Assembly: GCA_039881045.1 (NCBI GenBank)
Contig: JAYWVB010000041.1
Location: 186,001 to 250,000 of the forward strand
DNA length: 64,000 nucleotides
Origin: Chaetomium olivaceum
Taxonomy: Eukaryota > Ascomycota > Sordariomycetes > Sordariales > Chaetomiaceae
Direction: 5' to 3'
Positions 10,622 through 22,177 of this stretch are shown here, piece after piece. How positions within the stretch are numbered: the stretch's first letter is position 1; the number at the start of each line of letters is the position of its first letter. The notes under the pieces are model-generated. The model saw only the letters and a list, made by a program, of their open reading frames with translations, did no database searches and had not been told where the DNA came from. The translations under genes and the position numbers were made by a program.

Positions 10622-11415
10622 CTAACGCTATCTACCACCTGCAGGGTAGAACAGGGCAACCTTGAAATAAGACACGGGACGCCCGAAGGTATATATGTAG
10701 CTGCCGTTTGTCTGTATTAAACCGCGTCTGCTAGGGACCAAATCTGGAATATCTCGATGCGATGTGATGGATCTCTCAGCTGTGTGATTGAGCGCGACCA
10801 ACAAGAACCAAAGAGTGGTCAGGTCCCTGTTGGTGGCCCCAAGTCAAGAGTAGAAATCAATTGTGATTGGCCTCGTTCCCCCAAAGCAGGAGGCGGTGTG
10901 GGTCGAGAAGCATCGAGCCAGAATGTGGCTGATGCAATTGGAACAACCTGGTGACCAGCAAAGGGAGCTCGGGCCAACAGCTGCCAGGTTTTACGGGCTA
11001 AGGTGGGGAGTGAAGCTGGGGCCGGGGACAAGCAAACAACCTACAGAAGGGAGCGACCCAGAAAGCACTTCGCTCGCTCGCCGCCTCCATCAACATCCAA
11101 CCAACCCGAACAAGCGCAGGAGAGTGCAAGTAACGCCAGTGGTATCTCGCCGATCTGCCGGGTTTTTTTTCCTGCTTTGTGCGCGTCGGAAAGCGACATA
11201 TTTTTCGCAATTCTCGGCGCTCGTCAAAGTGAACGGATTTATCTGCATTCAGTCGAGAACTAAACTACCTAGTTAAGGCGATCGCGCACACGCGCCTCTC
11301 GGCACCAGGCCCCAGCAGGTGCCGATTTCCCCTCCAAGCCTTGCTGCTACGACTTTCCGGGACCCGCGCTGCACAGTGTTTCCCACTGGCTGTTCCGACA
11401 ATATCACCAATCACC
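10622..11415. other. Divergent promoter region
   Basis: About 800 bases separate the minus-strand coiled-coil gene from the plus-strand FAR1-type gene. A TATATA-like run lies near 10691, close to the left gene. I see no coding feature. Confidence 0.55.
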
Positions 11416-12882
11416 ATGGATCCCTCAGGTGCTACCGGAGGCCCTTCGCAGGCCCAGCCACGCTCTCGCAAGCGCGGTCGCCAGACCCGCGTGTCGGAAG
11501 CTGGAAATGCGGCGGCTTCGGCCCCGCTGGCCCCCATCCCACAGGTGCCCCAGGGCTGGGGTCCCGCCACTGTTACAAATGGTCACCATGGCCAGACCGT
11601 GCGTGCGCCCGTCGACACCGTGCCCACTCAACAACAGCCTACCTTTCCTTCGCAGCAACTTGATAGATCCCATCAGGTCACAGAGCCCGAGGGATTGATG
11701 AACGGCTACAGCACCAACCCGCAGCACACACAGTATCCCGACCCGCAGCCCACGCTCGCGCCAGCACCGCAGCCTGACACGTCGGGCCTGACCGGTCTGA
11801 GTGACCTTGCCGGCGACCATCATCATCATCAGCACGCGCAACACGGCCAGCAGCACCATCAAACTCAGCATCAACAGCTTCAGCAACAGCAGCAGCAACA
11901 GCAACAGCAGCAGCGCGCCGCCGCCACCAATAAGCCTGATCGCATCATCTTCCAGCACCAGTACGGTGCTCCCCATCCCACCAACAACTCGTCCCCGACC
12001 TCCGTGGCGAACCCGTCCTCTGCATCGGCCAACTACAACAACATCCCGTCGTGGCCTGTGTCTGACACGAACCAGGCGCCGCAGCCGCAGCCTTCGGCGC
12101 CCTCGTCCGCTTCGATGCCTCCGCAATCGCCCGCGCTGGGCTCCTCTGCCGGCCTCGCTCCGCCGCCGGAGGGGATCTATCGCTCCTTTGACGACCTCCT
12201 CTCGTCGGTGCAGCGGACTGCCAAAGAGCAGGGCTACAGCATCGTTAAGCTCCGCGCCAGCAACTACCGAGATAGCAAACCCACGCGCTACGATCTTGTA
12301 TGCGACCGTGGTGGTGTCAAGTACAGCAGCACGGCCAAGAAGCGCAACCCAAGCACGCGCAAGGTCGATTGCCCCTGGCGCGCAAAGGCCGTGTGCGAGG
12401 TGAACCTCGGCCATCAGTGGCGCTTCGTTGTGCAAGAACCCCGCCACAACCACGAGGCGCGTGTCCCCGCCGCCGTGCCTGGTCAAGAGAACACGCCCGT
12501 CGCGCAGAGTCTCAGGAGCCTTACCAACAAAGTCGATCGCATGGCCCACGAGGTTGCGCAGGGCATGAATCGGCTCGAGAACGTGATCGTGTCGCGCCTG
12601 GACAATATTGAGAAGCGGCTCGAGGCCCTCGAAGGCGGTCGGTCGGCCATGCTCGGCGGCAACGGTGTGCCTCAGATGGGCGCCCCGAGCATGCCTCCTG
12701 CCAACATGGGCGGCAACAGCCTTGGCAACAGCTCGCTGACCAACGGCGGCATGCAGCCTCTCGTGGACGGCCGGCTGGGTGGCGTTGAGAGCCGCCTCGG
12801 CCAGATGGAGCCGCGCAGCTTGGACGGCCTGCAGATGATGGACGACGACACGAGGGGTCTATCAATGATGGTCAACTCGTAG
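11416..12882 (+). CDS. FAR1/WRKY-GCM1-type zinc DNA-binding protein
   Basis: A single exon of 488 residues. The ATG at 11416 has an ideal context (CACCATGG) and is preferred. The first 245 residues are disordered and rich in Gln, Pro, His and Ser, with a KRGR basic patch near residue 19. The DNA-binding domain covers about residues 254-345: FDDLLSSVQRTAKEQGYSIV, then LVCDRGG, VDCPWRA and a terminal RHNHEA. This gives the C-C-H-x-H zinc pattern of the WRKY-GCM1 fold, as in FAR1/FHY3 proteins and MULE transposases. A probable coiled coil follows (VDRMAHEVAQGMNRLENVI onwards). No transposase catalytic domain is attached, so it is a likely transcription factor. Its targets are unknown. Confidence 0.85.
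   Translation: MDPSGATGGPSQAQPRSRKRGRQTRVSEAGNAAASAPLAPIPQVPQGWGPATVTNGHHGQTVRAPVDTVPTQQQPTFPSQQLDRSHQVTEPEGLMNGYSTNPQHTQYPDPQPTLAPAPQPDTSGLTGLSDLAGDHHHHQHAQHGQQHHQTQHQQLQQQQQQQQQQQRAAATNKPDRIIFQHQYGAPHPTNNSSPTSVANPSSASANYNNIPSWPVSDTNQAPQPQPSAPSSASMPPQSPALGSSAGLAPPPEGIYRSFDDLLSSVQRTAKEQGYSIVKLRASNYRDSKPTRYDLVCDRGGVKYSSTAKKRNPSTRKVDCPWRAKAVCEVNLGHQWRFVVQEPRHNHEARVPAAVPGQENTPVAQSLRSLTNKVDRMAHEVAQGMNRLENVIVSRLDNIEKRLEALEGGRSAMLGGNGVPQMGAPSMPPANMGGNSLGNSSLTNGGMQPLVDGRLGGVESRLGQMEPRSLDGLQMMDDDTRGLSMMVNS
11818..11916 (+). repeat. His/Gln trinucleotide repeat tract
   Basis: CAT and CAG/CAA repeats encode a His-rich and then a Gln-rich stretch in the disordered N-terminal part of the FAR1-type protein. 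Such tracts are common in fungal transcription factors and often vary in length between strains. Confidence 0.85.
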
Positions 12883-13197
12883 TCCGAGGACCATCAAGGC
12901 AGTCATCCCGACATTTATAGGCCTCAATTATGGGATGCAAGAGGAAGTCAGATGTTGGTCTCCTCCGAGGGCTTCGCACATTCGAGCCCAATCGGTCAGG
13001 AGCCCGACTTGAACCTACCTCGGGCTCAATCTGAACCCGACCTCTCATATCCTGTTGTTCGCCGAGGTCATATTCCCGCTTCTACTAGAACGAGACGGCA
13101 TAGCGACCAGACAGGATAATTCATGGGTGTCCATTTCATGGACGCAAAAAAGAAAACCGGTATGTGAGATCTGAACCTAGATCGCTGGGACAAGGTT

Positions 13198-13219
13198 GGC
13201 CCTCCCTTATTTGAGGGCC
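13198..13219. repeat. Inverted repeat, 7-bp stem
   Basis: GGCCCTC and GAGGGCC flank an 8-base loop. Confidence 0.6.
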
Positions 13220-13769
13220 GTTAGCAGATGGGAGACCAGGGTTGCGGTTTCTCAAGATGGCTTTTTCTTATTTCCTCAACTGTATATGTACTCAGTCCTC
13301 CGGCGTTTCTGGGATTGGGACAAAGTGCGCAAAGTGTGTAGATATTTTCCTGCCGGCGTTTTAGCCCGGCTTCTGACTCAGGTCTTGCTCGGGTTTGGCC
13401 TTTTGTTCGCTTTCTCTTTTTGTTTTCCCTTCACTTCCCCCTCGGCTGGAGCAGAGGCGGACGGGGCATTCTATGGTTCACACACACGGAGTGGGCAACA
13501 AGGACAACTCGGATGGAAGGCAGAATGGGGCTCACTCGGCGTTTTTTTATTCGCTCTTGGGAGAATTGGTCAACCTGGACAGCAGGCATGTTTGTTTCGC
13601 TCTGGGCGTTCACCAGATACCGTACCCCAAAGGGTTTAACTCTGCCTTTTTCTTGTCTGCCGGGCCATTCATTCAAGGGGGTAGCCTGATACACATCACA
13701 ACCGGGAGTGTGTTTGCTCACAGATTTCACGAGCGAGAAGGCTTATATGGAGATGGGAGCGAAAGAAAT

Positions 13770-13794
13770 GAGGCCCCGTGGTTTTGCGGGCCTC
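13770..13794. repeat. GC-rich hairpin followed by a T-rich run
   Basis: GAGGCCC and GGGCCTC flank a short loop and are followed by TTTCTTC. It looks like a bacterial intrinsic terminator, but the genome is fungal, so it is noted only as a stem-loop. Confidence 0.5.
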
Positions 13795-14848
13795 TTTCTT
13801 CTCTTTGTTGGGTGTATATGACAGATCAACACACAAAACTGTATGATGGCATTCGCACTTACCGTGGTGGCGTACATACCATAACTAGACCAAGACTGAA
13901 ACCAATCCGGGCTCCCACATCATCGTGATTAATTACCATTGACTAGTGAATTGTTAATGGAATGTGGCGGGCTTTGCATCCATTCTCTTAGCGCCCTTGC
14001 ATCTCACTTGTTGGACAACTGGCCGGGAGGTGAGTTTCCTGGTCGACAGAGGAATGAAGGGACATATCAGCCTCACCGTGCGCTGCATTCCGTGTGTTGT
14101 GTTTGACACATTGCGCACTGGGGGTGGATCCTCACATCCTGCAAGCGGAATGGAAAGGGGACACTACACGGTGTGTGACGAACTGTGCAAATATGCAAAG
14201 AAGCTCACTTGGAACGCGGCTTGAGCGCGCTTAACAGACGGACATGAATGGTGGCCTGGGCACTGGGCATGTGTGTGAAGGATTGATTATCAAACTCCTA
14301 CACATTCTTCCGGGAGATATTTCCACGGCAACAAACAAGCCAATCTTAAGTCTAGGGCTCTCTTTTTTGATTCCTCCAACGCCGCCACAGGCGCAATCAG
14401 TAAAAGAAAATAAATAAATAGATATGCTGTAACAGACAAGAGAAATGCTAGAGGAATGGGAATACAGATATATTATCAATGCAGCCTCGTAATCAGGGAT
14501 GACCCCTTCGAAGTCTGCCGAGGAGACCAAAAGGCAAGTTCAACGCCGCTCTCCGTGGGCATCCGGGTAGTATGCAAAAAATACCATATGCAGAAATGGT
14601 GACTAGAAAATCTCGTCGAGAAGGCCGAACTGAAACAACAGTCCGGCCCAGCAACACCCTGGTGTGGTAGATGTTAAGGCGTGGAAGATGTGAAGGATGT
14701 TGTGATCATATATGACGAGAGGTTGTGATTGTTATGGTTGTTGAGGTTGTTGTGGGCGTCCATCATTACTTCGTAGCCAAATGCCAGGCGCTGGTGCGTC
14801 GGCGTGGGGTATAAAACAGTAAGCGCATGTTCCATCTGCCGGCGCTCG

Positions 14849-16731
14849 TTATATTTCCTGGACCCAAACCTGGAAGCCTTGTCAGTATAATTTGAACATG
14901 TTACAATACGGCGATTGTAGACTCACCTCCATCTTCCCCGTATCCGTCCTCTGCTTCCTCGCGACTTGTTTGACGCTCGACATGACCATATCGAGATCGT
15001 CCTGATCGCCCATAGTGATCATGTCCTGGGGCGAATCATCATCCCTGACTTTGAGCTTGAACCTGCGGCGCAGGCCGAATTTCTCCTGGATCCGCTCAAC
15101 AAGATCAGGAAATTCGATGGCGGGGCCGACCACGATGTAGCGCACATCATCGGCGTGCACCTTGACACGGATAGTGCGGAGAGCGTCCCGTCTCGCCGAG
15201 GTCCTCTTCGACCCGCCCGACATGACGGAACCCGGCCCCGGCCGACGGTTAGACACCATTTCGAACTCGCCTTCGTCGAACGAGGCGTCGTCGTAGTCAG
15301 AACCATCTTCGTCTTCTTCCTCGATATATCGTTCTCGGGTCCGTCCGCCGTTCTTTTGCGACCTGCTGCCCCGGGAGCCGCCAGCGTCGCCGTACATGTC
15401 GTAGACGTCGCCCGGATAAGCGTCCTCTTCCTCGTCCCTCCTTCTGCGCTGCGGCGGCTCGCGTTGAGAGAAGCCGCGAGATGGCGCGGCAGAAGCAGAG
15501 CGTGTCGGCCGTGGTCGCCCATCTTCAGGTGATGTCTTTTCGTAGCGCTCGTTTGACCGGACTTTCTCGAGGTTTAGCCTACTCGGAATAGGCTTGGGTC
15601 CATTTCGAACTGACTGGCCGCGGGTCATGGGCGCAGGCTTGTCGTTCTCGGGAGGTGGCGTCGGAGGGAATACGTTGCGATTATTTGGCGGCTCGGATTG
15701 TTGTCTCCTGCTCTGGAGACCAGGCTTGACGAGGTTGCTCGCGGCGAAGGAGAGGGATTCAGCTGGCCTGTCGTCTTTGGGCTCGACGGTGATCTTGTTC
15801 GGTGTCAGCAGGGGTGGATTGGAAAGGGGGAGTTCAGCAACTTACCGCTTTGTTCAACTCGGTGCCAGAGAAGCCTGTGAAGGCATTGTTGCGGTCTGAA
15901 GCAGCTACCAACCGTGCCTTCCCGAGATAGTCCTTTTGTTGCAAGTTTCGCACCTTGGCCTCGTTTGGCCTGTAGACGACGCCCACGGGGATTGAGAAAA
16001 CGGTGTAGTCCTGGGGAGAAAAAAAGTCAATCGTGAGCCCCCAAGTAATTTTGCAGAGTGGGTAAGGCATACTTTGGCCTGGGCCTTGATCGCATCATCA
16101 ATCACGTTGTGGTCCTCTACCACCTTCTCTCTGACCGCATACTCCAAATCCTGCATACCAGTCTCGATCTGCTCCAGGTAGATGTAACACAGACCACGGT
16201 TGAATAGGACCTCGCACGAGTATAGTTTGAAGAGCAGGCCTAGCTGTGAATAGTCGATCAATGAGTTGCCGCGGAGGTAGAGGAGTGTGTCGTTGAAATT
16301 CGCTAGTGCTTCTTCGAAGTCGCCGATCAGGAAGTTGGAGACTCCTTGTTGAAAGTACGCTACGGCGAGGTACTGGTCGAGCTTGAGGGCACGTTGATAA
16401 CACTCAACCTGTACCAATATTGTCAGTATGTTTCGGCGCATGGGAGAGAAAGTAAGGGGCGGTGGTTCTTACTGCTTGCTCGTGCTGGCCGAGGGTGGCA
16501 TTGATAACGCCCATGTTGAATAGGATTTTGGAGGTATCTGAGACCTTGTCGAACGACTTGAGCGCCTCGTCGAACTCATTGTTGTCGTAGAACTTCAGGG
16601 CCTCGACCCATGTCTCGATTTCCTGTTACGGGCACGTGTAAGTCAGTCATTGTGTCCAGACTAGGTTGTTTGCGCGTGTGTCGATCGAAGTGGAGTCTGC
16701 AAGAGGTTCTTCTCACCTGTTTTAGCGACAT
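14849..16731 (-). CDS. noxR: NADPH oxidase regulator NoxR (p67phox-like)
   Basis: Six exons on the minus strand: 16717-16731, 16473-16622, 16073-16408, 15846-16010, 14927-15793 and 14849-14869, giving 517 residues. The first exon codes only MSLKQ and the last only VWVQEI. The N-terminal 170 residues form tetratricopeptide repeats (for example ALKFYDNNEFDEALKSFDKV and AVECYQRALKLDQYLAVAYF). These bind Rac-GTP in the family. An activation-domain-like VFSIPVGVVYRP follows, then a Pro-rich stretch (FPPTPPPENDKPAP) and a basic-acidic linker. A PB1 domain covers about residues 426-511 (IRVKVHADDVRYIVVGPAIEF onward). In fungi NoxR activates the NoxA and NoxB oxidases at hyphal tips and is needed for fruiting-body development and ascospore germination. 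No Nox gene lies in the window. Confidence 0.95.
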
Positions 16732-19700
16732 GCTTTCTCAAGCGCTGCAGTTGCAAAGGCTGTCAAAGCCAGGCAGTCTTGCGGCCCTTGGAAGAGCAAA
16801 AAGTCACGAGGGGATTCCCGTTCGGCTACCAGTTGCAAATTTCCTGGGCGGTTTGGGTGGGGTGTGCGTCGAACGGTCGGACGTGCGTTGAGGGGTCGGG
16901 TGGCTTTAAGTGTTAAGGGGAGTTTGGGCCGGCAAAGCGGCGTGGCAGGGATTCGTCTGCGCTAAGGTAGTCTGGGCGGGCGGCAACAAGGGGGCTGGCT
17001 CTTCGAGTCAGCGATGATGGTGGGCTGCTGGGTGCGTGTGGAAAACGGCTCGAATTTCCCCGCTCTTTTTGGATGCCCAATTGCCGTCGTCTTCTTGCCC
17101 TCCGTCGAGGGAAGACAAAAAGGCCAAGGCTCGGTCGGTTAATGGCTAAGTCGATAAGTTCGCGAACGTCGTCGTGTAATTAGTGCCTGCTTGGCAGACG
17201 GTGCAGGCCGCGACAGCTTCGGTTGCGTCTGTCCGTCCGAGGTATCCGTACTGTCCTGCAGCGGGCCTTCCCGACAGTGCTTCTTTCTTTCTCCTGTCTC
17301 CTTTGTGTTCCTGACGATCCTCTCAATTAAAATCGGTAGAAGATGCAGCTTTGCTGGGCCCTCTGCAGCCAACAGCACCTCTTGCAGCGTATGGGAGTCG
17401 AGTCCGCTCCTCGGTATTATTAGCGTCCGGGGATTGCCGGGCGGTACGTTGATTTCCTGGTTCTGTCAGACTGGCGGAAAAGAGTGGCCGGAGGTCGGTT
17501 CAGAAGGAAAGGAGAAAAAGTTGGGTATATGGCGAAAGCCGTTACAGCAGGAATGAGAAGGAAAAGGGCGTCACGGAGACTAGTTGAGAAGGCAAAAGCC
17601 CAGCACCGGGCGACAAGAAACGGGATGGCCTCTCTCAAGTGGACAAGCCCAGCATACCGAAGCGAGGATTACAACTCAGGGCCCGTTTGGAGTCGGCCGG
17701 ACTGGGGGAGATGATCATGCAGGGCCCACCGGGACACTGGGCCTGCCACGCCCAGGTGGATTCGCCAGGCCTGAACGAAGGGCCATCACTGCGAAGAGGT
17801 TTCTCAAAAGCCTGCTGTTACAGCCGACAGGGGGACTCCTTGCCAAAAGGGAGCATTGGGCTTTGGGACGGGGCGGGGCAGAAAAAAAACCCGAAACCCT
17901 AAAAAAGCGGGCCTGGAGGGGATGCTTCTGGATGGAATGTCCGCACGCCCTCCCGCGTTCTGCGACTTATTCACCAGATGATAGTTAGGACTTGTTCATG
18001 GCTGGCGGCAGGAAAAGGTGATGGCAACGGGCTATCTTAACACGATCGGATGTTCTTGGGGTTGAGATCGAACCATTTTTCTTACCACCAAGCTTTGTTC
18101 TGGAAGGTTGCTCGGCACAGACATGGAGGCATGGCGCAAGATCGAACGGTCCCATGTCGACCGCTGCCGGATCGACGCGAGACGGAACCGCGCCTTTCTC
18201 CAGCCATGTGATGGACGCCATGCGTGTCGGCCATGGCAGCTGCACCTAAGGATTGCATCACAGCATGCATGGCAGACCCGCCGAGATAGGTTCGTTGGAA
18301 GAATATGGTTATTTTCGTACGAAGTACGGATTACTTGATCTGCATGTGGGCTTCGATACACAGAAATCCGCCAGTAGTTTGTTTCTTCCCACAGTCTCTC
18401 AGAGAACTGAGCCGTCCCGCATGATCTCTTGTCCTCCACAAGAAGCTCTTGGCCCACCGCAGGTAGGTCTTGGCTCCGCGGGAGGCTGTTAATGAGACTC
18501 GGGGGTCAATGCGAATCCATTGAGTGTCACAAGTCTCATGGCACCCTTGCGAATCAGACACCAGCGCTCCTCATGCACCAAGCGTTTCCAAGACAGCTGG
18601 GCGGCCCCTCATTGGACCAGGGGTCCCGGCCGCTTTAGCCCCTGCGTTGCAGGGCGGCTACGAATTTCGACCTCGACCGCCAGTCAACCGCCTTCAGACG
18701 CCTCCGTTAGCCGTGGAATACGAAAGGAGTCACGGTTCACCAATGTGGTGCGGCTGGCCGCCGCCGAGTTTCGATTCAGATCCGATGATCTTTACCACAC
18801 TGCCTATCCCGCGGCTGTACGTACCTACGCCTCCCGGCAAAAGCATAACGAGTAACCAACGCCAACGGGGTGCATTTCGGTGAACTGGGAGGCTGGGTTT
18901 CTGGGGTATTCTCTTGGGTGTCCCGGCGGCCGTCAGATGCTGGCAGCACAAATAAACCGGCGCTAACTTGACAGAAGGCGGCCCTTTCGTGGGTCGAGCG
19001 AAGGAGTCCCGCAGCCAAATGCAACGGCGACGGTCTGTGATAGTGATGGCGGTTTATTGCCTGCGCTCTGTGTCACGTCATCACACTTCTATTTCTGGAG
19101 TCGAATGCTCGGTTCGATGATTGAGCGAGAAAGAGGAGGCTCATCAATGGCACTATGCACGAATACCGAATCCATATCCGTCCCAAGCCCTTGGTTTCCA
19201 CGCCATGTGGGATGGCGTTGCAGTCCGCCGCACTAGCGAGCAGCGCTAACGGAAAATGGCCAATGTCCAAACTGAGATCTTGATCGATCCATCAGGCCTG
19301 TTTCGGACTTTAGTTACTTCATCAGATGCTTTGTTGGACCATGGGCAAAAAGAGTTTACGATTCCCAAATCGTCGAAAGTATCTCCAGCTCCACTGAAAA
19401 AGGTCTGGACCTTTCTCCGAGTTGTACCTGGTGGGTCCTGGCCGGATGCCCAGAATTTGGCGAAACTCGCTTCATCATCCCAGCCTTTTTTGTATTCTGT
19501 TACTCCGTACCTTTGATGGGTTATTGGATGAATCATTCGACGAGTCCAATACTTATCCAGTCTACAACCAAGTAATAATTCTGTCAAGTTTCACCAAACC
19601 ACTGGGATGTAGTTAGACCAAGAAACGCCCAGATGCAACCAGAATCTACGGCAGAATTCATACATACCTTACCTTATTTCGGCCGACGCATTAGATATTG

Positions 19701-20296
19701 CGAACAAAGTTGCTCGTCCCAAACCTATCCGTGGTTTGAACCTGACGCACAATTGCTCCCAACACAGTGTATGGAGACGAAACTCTCCTTTTCCGTCTCA
19801 TCTTGCACCCTAGCTTCCGGTCGATACACTCCCGTTGTGCTTCCGAAAGCGTGGAGTGGGGGCGCTCCCGGCCTTCAGCAGCATGTTTCTCCCCCTGCAT
19901 ATTTCTTGTTCGAGAGGCTGGCCAAACACCACCTCATCTTGACCGCCTCCGGGGTGTTGTCCGATGGGCTGAGATTGGATGGAGAAAGGAAAGAAGGAAA
20001 AAGAAGGAAAAGTGGACAGTCATCCGAAGTTCATTCTGTGTTGGTATTGGCGAGTGTCTCTGACTATCTCTGCCTACATACTGCGTGTGTACCCTTTGAA
20101 ACAAAGCAAGTCGGCACCATCCCATGATAATCTTGAGCGGCATACCCGAGGCTGCGTGTTCCTGCTGCACCACCCTAAATCTTCATGACTGCCCCGATAC
20201 GACCGTAGCCTCGGACGATCTACTGTGTAATCTGAGAAACCCCCACGGGCCAGACTGCGCTTCGAGGGAAGTTACCCAAGTATTTGAAACAACTCA
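16732..20296. other. 3.6-kb gene-free region between noxR and ccs1
   Basis: I found no gene supported by family resemblance, by splice structure or by a long single-frame reading. The noxR promoter should lie near 16732-17200. Short reading frames overlap on both strands, for example 17584-17988 and 19246-19587, but none resembles a known protein. There is no AT enrichment typical of repeat-induced point mutation. Confidence 0.5.
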
Positions 20297-21461
20297 TCAT
20301 AACATACCCTTGGACATCTCATCCTTCCTCTCCTGCCATAGCGTCTTGCCCGTGCAGGAGCACACAGTTTTGTCGTTGTCCCAGACCCCGGCGCTTCGTG
20401 CAATGACGCCCACAACAGTGTCCTCCTCGTTCGTAAGCGGGGCTCCGTCACTCTCATCGTGACGTGAGACGACCAGCGCATGGCCGATAACCTCCCATAC
20501 CTGAAAGGGGTGGTTGATAAACGTATTCCCGTACCCATTCGGCCCAACCTCCACCGTCCCCAGGACTCCGCGGGGCGAGCCGCCGGCTTCCTTGCTCTCC
20601 GCTGACCAAACGGGCCCTGCTGACGCCGCGCCATCCTTTAAATTTCCGTACTCCCGGATGGTAGCTCGGTATGTCCCCGGCGGCACGCCTCGGACAGTCA
20701 GGTCGACCAGGGTCTCGGCTGGGCTGACCTGCACCATCCGCACCAAGCCCCTGACCAACCTCTCGTTCACCCAGCTCTCGCCGGGGGCTCCGGCAGGCGT
20801 CACCTCCGCGTCTGACTTGTGATGATATGTCTCGAGGATGCTGACCGCGGCACCTGTGTGGTAGGAAACAGGAAACGGAACGAATCAGCAAATGTTCTGG
20901 GAAGATTTGAGGATCGGCCTTGGCTATGCTATCCAAGGGAGAAACCACACCAAAACATATATAAAAGGGGCCAGGCTGGTATATCACTGCACTTACTGTT
21001 TGAGGTACCTGACCCTCGTAAGATGGCGTCTCTCCCAGTGGCCTGAATGGCGTCAACGATAGCGGACGGTGCCGCTGTCGGGTTTTAGAGTCAGCCACAC
21101 GATACCATAAAGTTGAATGATGGTGGCACGGTCGTACGGACCTGTCCCCTCGATTGATACTAGCTGATCCTTGACATTCGCTTCCACTTTAGTGATGCCT
21201 GGCAGCTTGTGCAGGGCGCTCGAGACGTCCTTGGCGCAGCCGTCACAGGTCATGGGCACGGCAAAGAGGGTCTGGTTCAGGTTTCATCAGTCCATGTTCG
21301 GTAGTCTTTTCCCTGGGTCGCGCCAAGGGAAGAGGGAAGGCATCCCGAGGGGGATGAAACAGCAAAGGGGTTTTACAAGGCAGAGTATGAAGGGAAAGAC
21401 ATATACCCCAATAAGAACCGAGTTGGGGTTGACTCACCTGAAAAGGGGTAATGACAGCCAT
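20297..21461 (-). CDS. ccs1: Copper chaperone for Cu/Zn superoxide dismutase
   Basis: Four exons on the minus strand: 21438-21461, 21142-21271, 20997-21074 and 20297-20853, giving 262 residues. The first exon is 24 bases (MAVITPFQ). Domain 1 is an Atx1-like heavy-metal domain with the copper-binding motif MTCDGC in TLFAVPMTCDGCAKDVSSAL. Domain 2 resembles superoxide dismutase (VDLTVRGVPPGTYRATIREYG and FQVWEVIGHALVVSRHDE). Near the C-terminus a CxC motif (VCSCTGKTLW) matches domain 3, which transfers copper and forms the disulfide in Sod1. All three functional parts are therefore intact. The protein acts in the cytosol and the mitochondrial intermembrane space. Splice phases agree and the frame is unbroken. 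Confidence 0.95.
20958..20970 (+). promoter_or_regulatory. TATA-box-like sequence inside ccs1 intron 3
   Basis: TATATAAAAGGGG on the plus strand matches the TATA consensus but lies within the third intron of ccs1 and points antisense. It may be chance. Confidence 0.2.
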
Positions 21462-22177
21462 CTTGCCGGTATTGTTGTTCTTCTCGGGTTGTAATTGGAG
21501 TCGCCCTTGTTCCTGAGTTCCTTGTCGCCCCCACGAGTATGCGCCAGCAGATGCGACGAAAAGCAATCCGGATATTTTGAGGATGGGACGAGTATAGATG
21601 GGACCACGATACATCAAGGGTCCAATACCCGAAAGGCCCGGGTTCGGATCCCTGGTGAGCTCGTGAGAGATTAAAGAGCTACGATGCAAGGTCGTGAGCG
21701 CAGAGGGTTTAGTGGATAGGTAGCCAGGGCTATAGTATTGTAGTATAGAAAGAGACCCAGTCCGTAGTATTTGTATCCCTCATTAAGTCAAAAACCCGTC
21801 ACTCAAGAAACCTGCAAGTTTGCGACTGCTTTGAAATCCGGTTCATCGCGGGGCAGGCGGCGCGGGCCTGTGTTCTGCCAAGCCAAGGGTCGGTGGGGTC
21901 CCTTGCAGATGCGGCGCCGGTCGGCAGCCATGTGGCGCGTGCGTGAGGCGCCCCAGTCGATTTTTCCAAACTTCCGGGCTTGGCTCTATCAAGCCATCGC
22001 GACATCGACTGCCAGCTCGCTCCGCCAATTGCCCGCCGTGAATAATCCGCTACCGTGTTCGCAGCACCCGATTCGAGCATTCAATTGCAGCGACTGTGTC
22101 TTTGTCGATGAGGGACTAGTTCCCAGGGGCTTTGCTCGTCTTCGTCACCCTCCAACTCACCCCTCACCACCGCCAAC
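21462..22177. other. Divergent promoter, ccs1 and uL13m
   Basis: About 715 bases separate the two start codons. The region has no supported gene and should hold both promoters. Confidence 0.6.

Larger units (their letters stand above)
12883..14848. other. Long convergent 3'-3' intergenic with hairpins
   Basis: Nearly 2 kb separates two converging genes. I find no supported coding sequence. Short perfect inverted repeats occur at 13129-13143, 13198-13219 and 13770-13794. Confidence 0.55.

Noticed and set aside
11341..11415. Extended start for the FAR1-type gene
   Set aside because: The extension has no ATG; the ATG at 11416 has an ideal context.
13770..13794. Bacterial-type terminator
   Set aside because: The sequence is fungal nuclear DNA, so a hairpin plus T run is not a terminator here.
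18520..18883. Overlapping plus-strand frames in the noxR-ccs1 gap
   Set aside because: Several frames are open together, no family match, no splice structure.
19246..19587. Minus-strand frame of 113 codons
   Set aside because: No recognisable family or partner exons.
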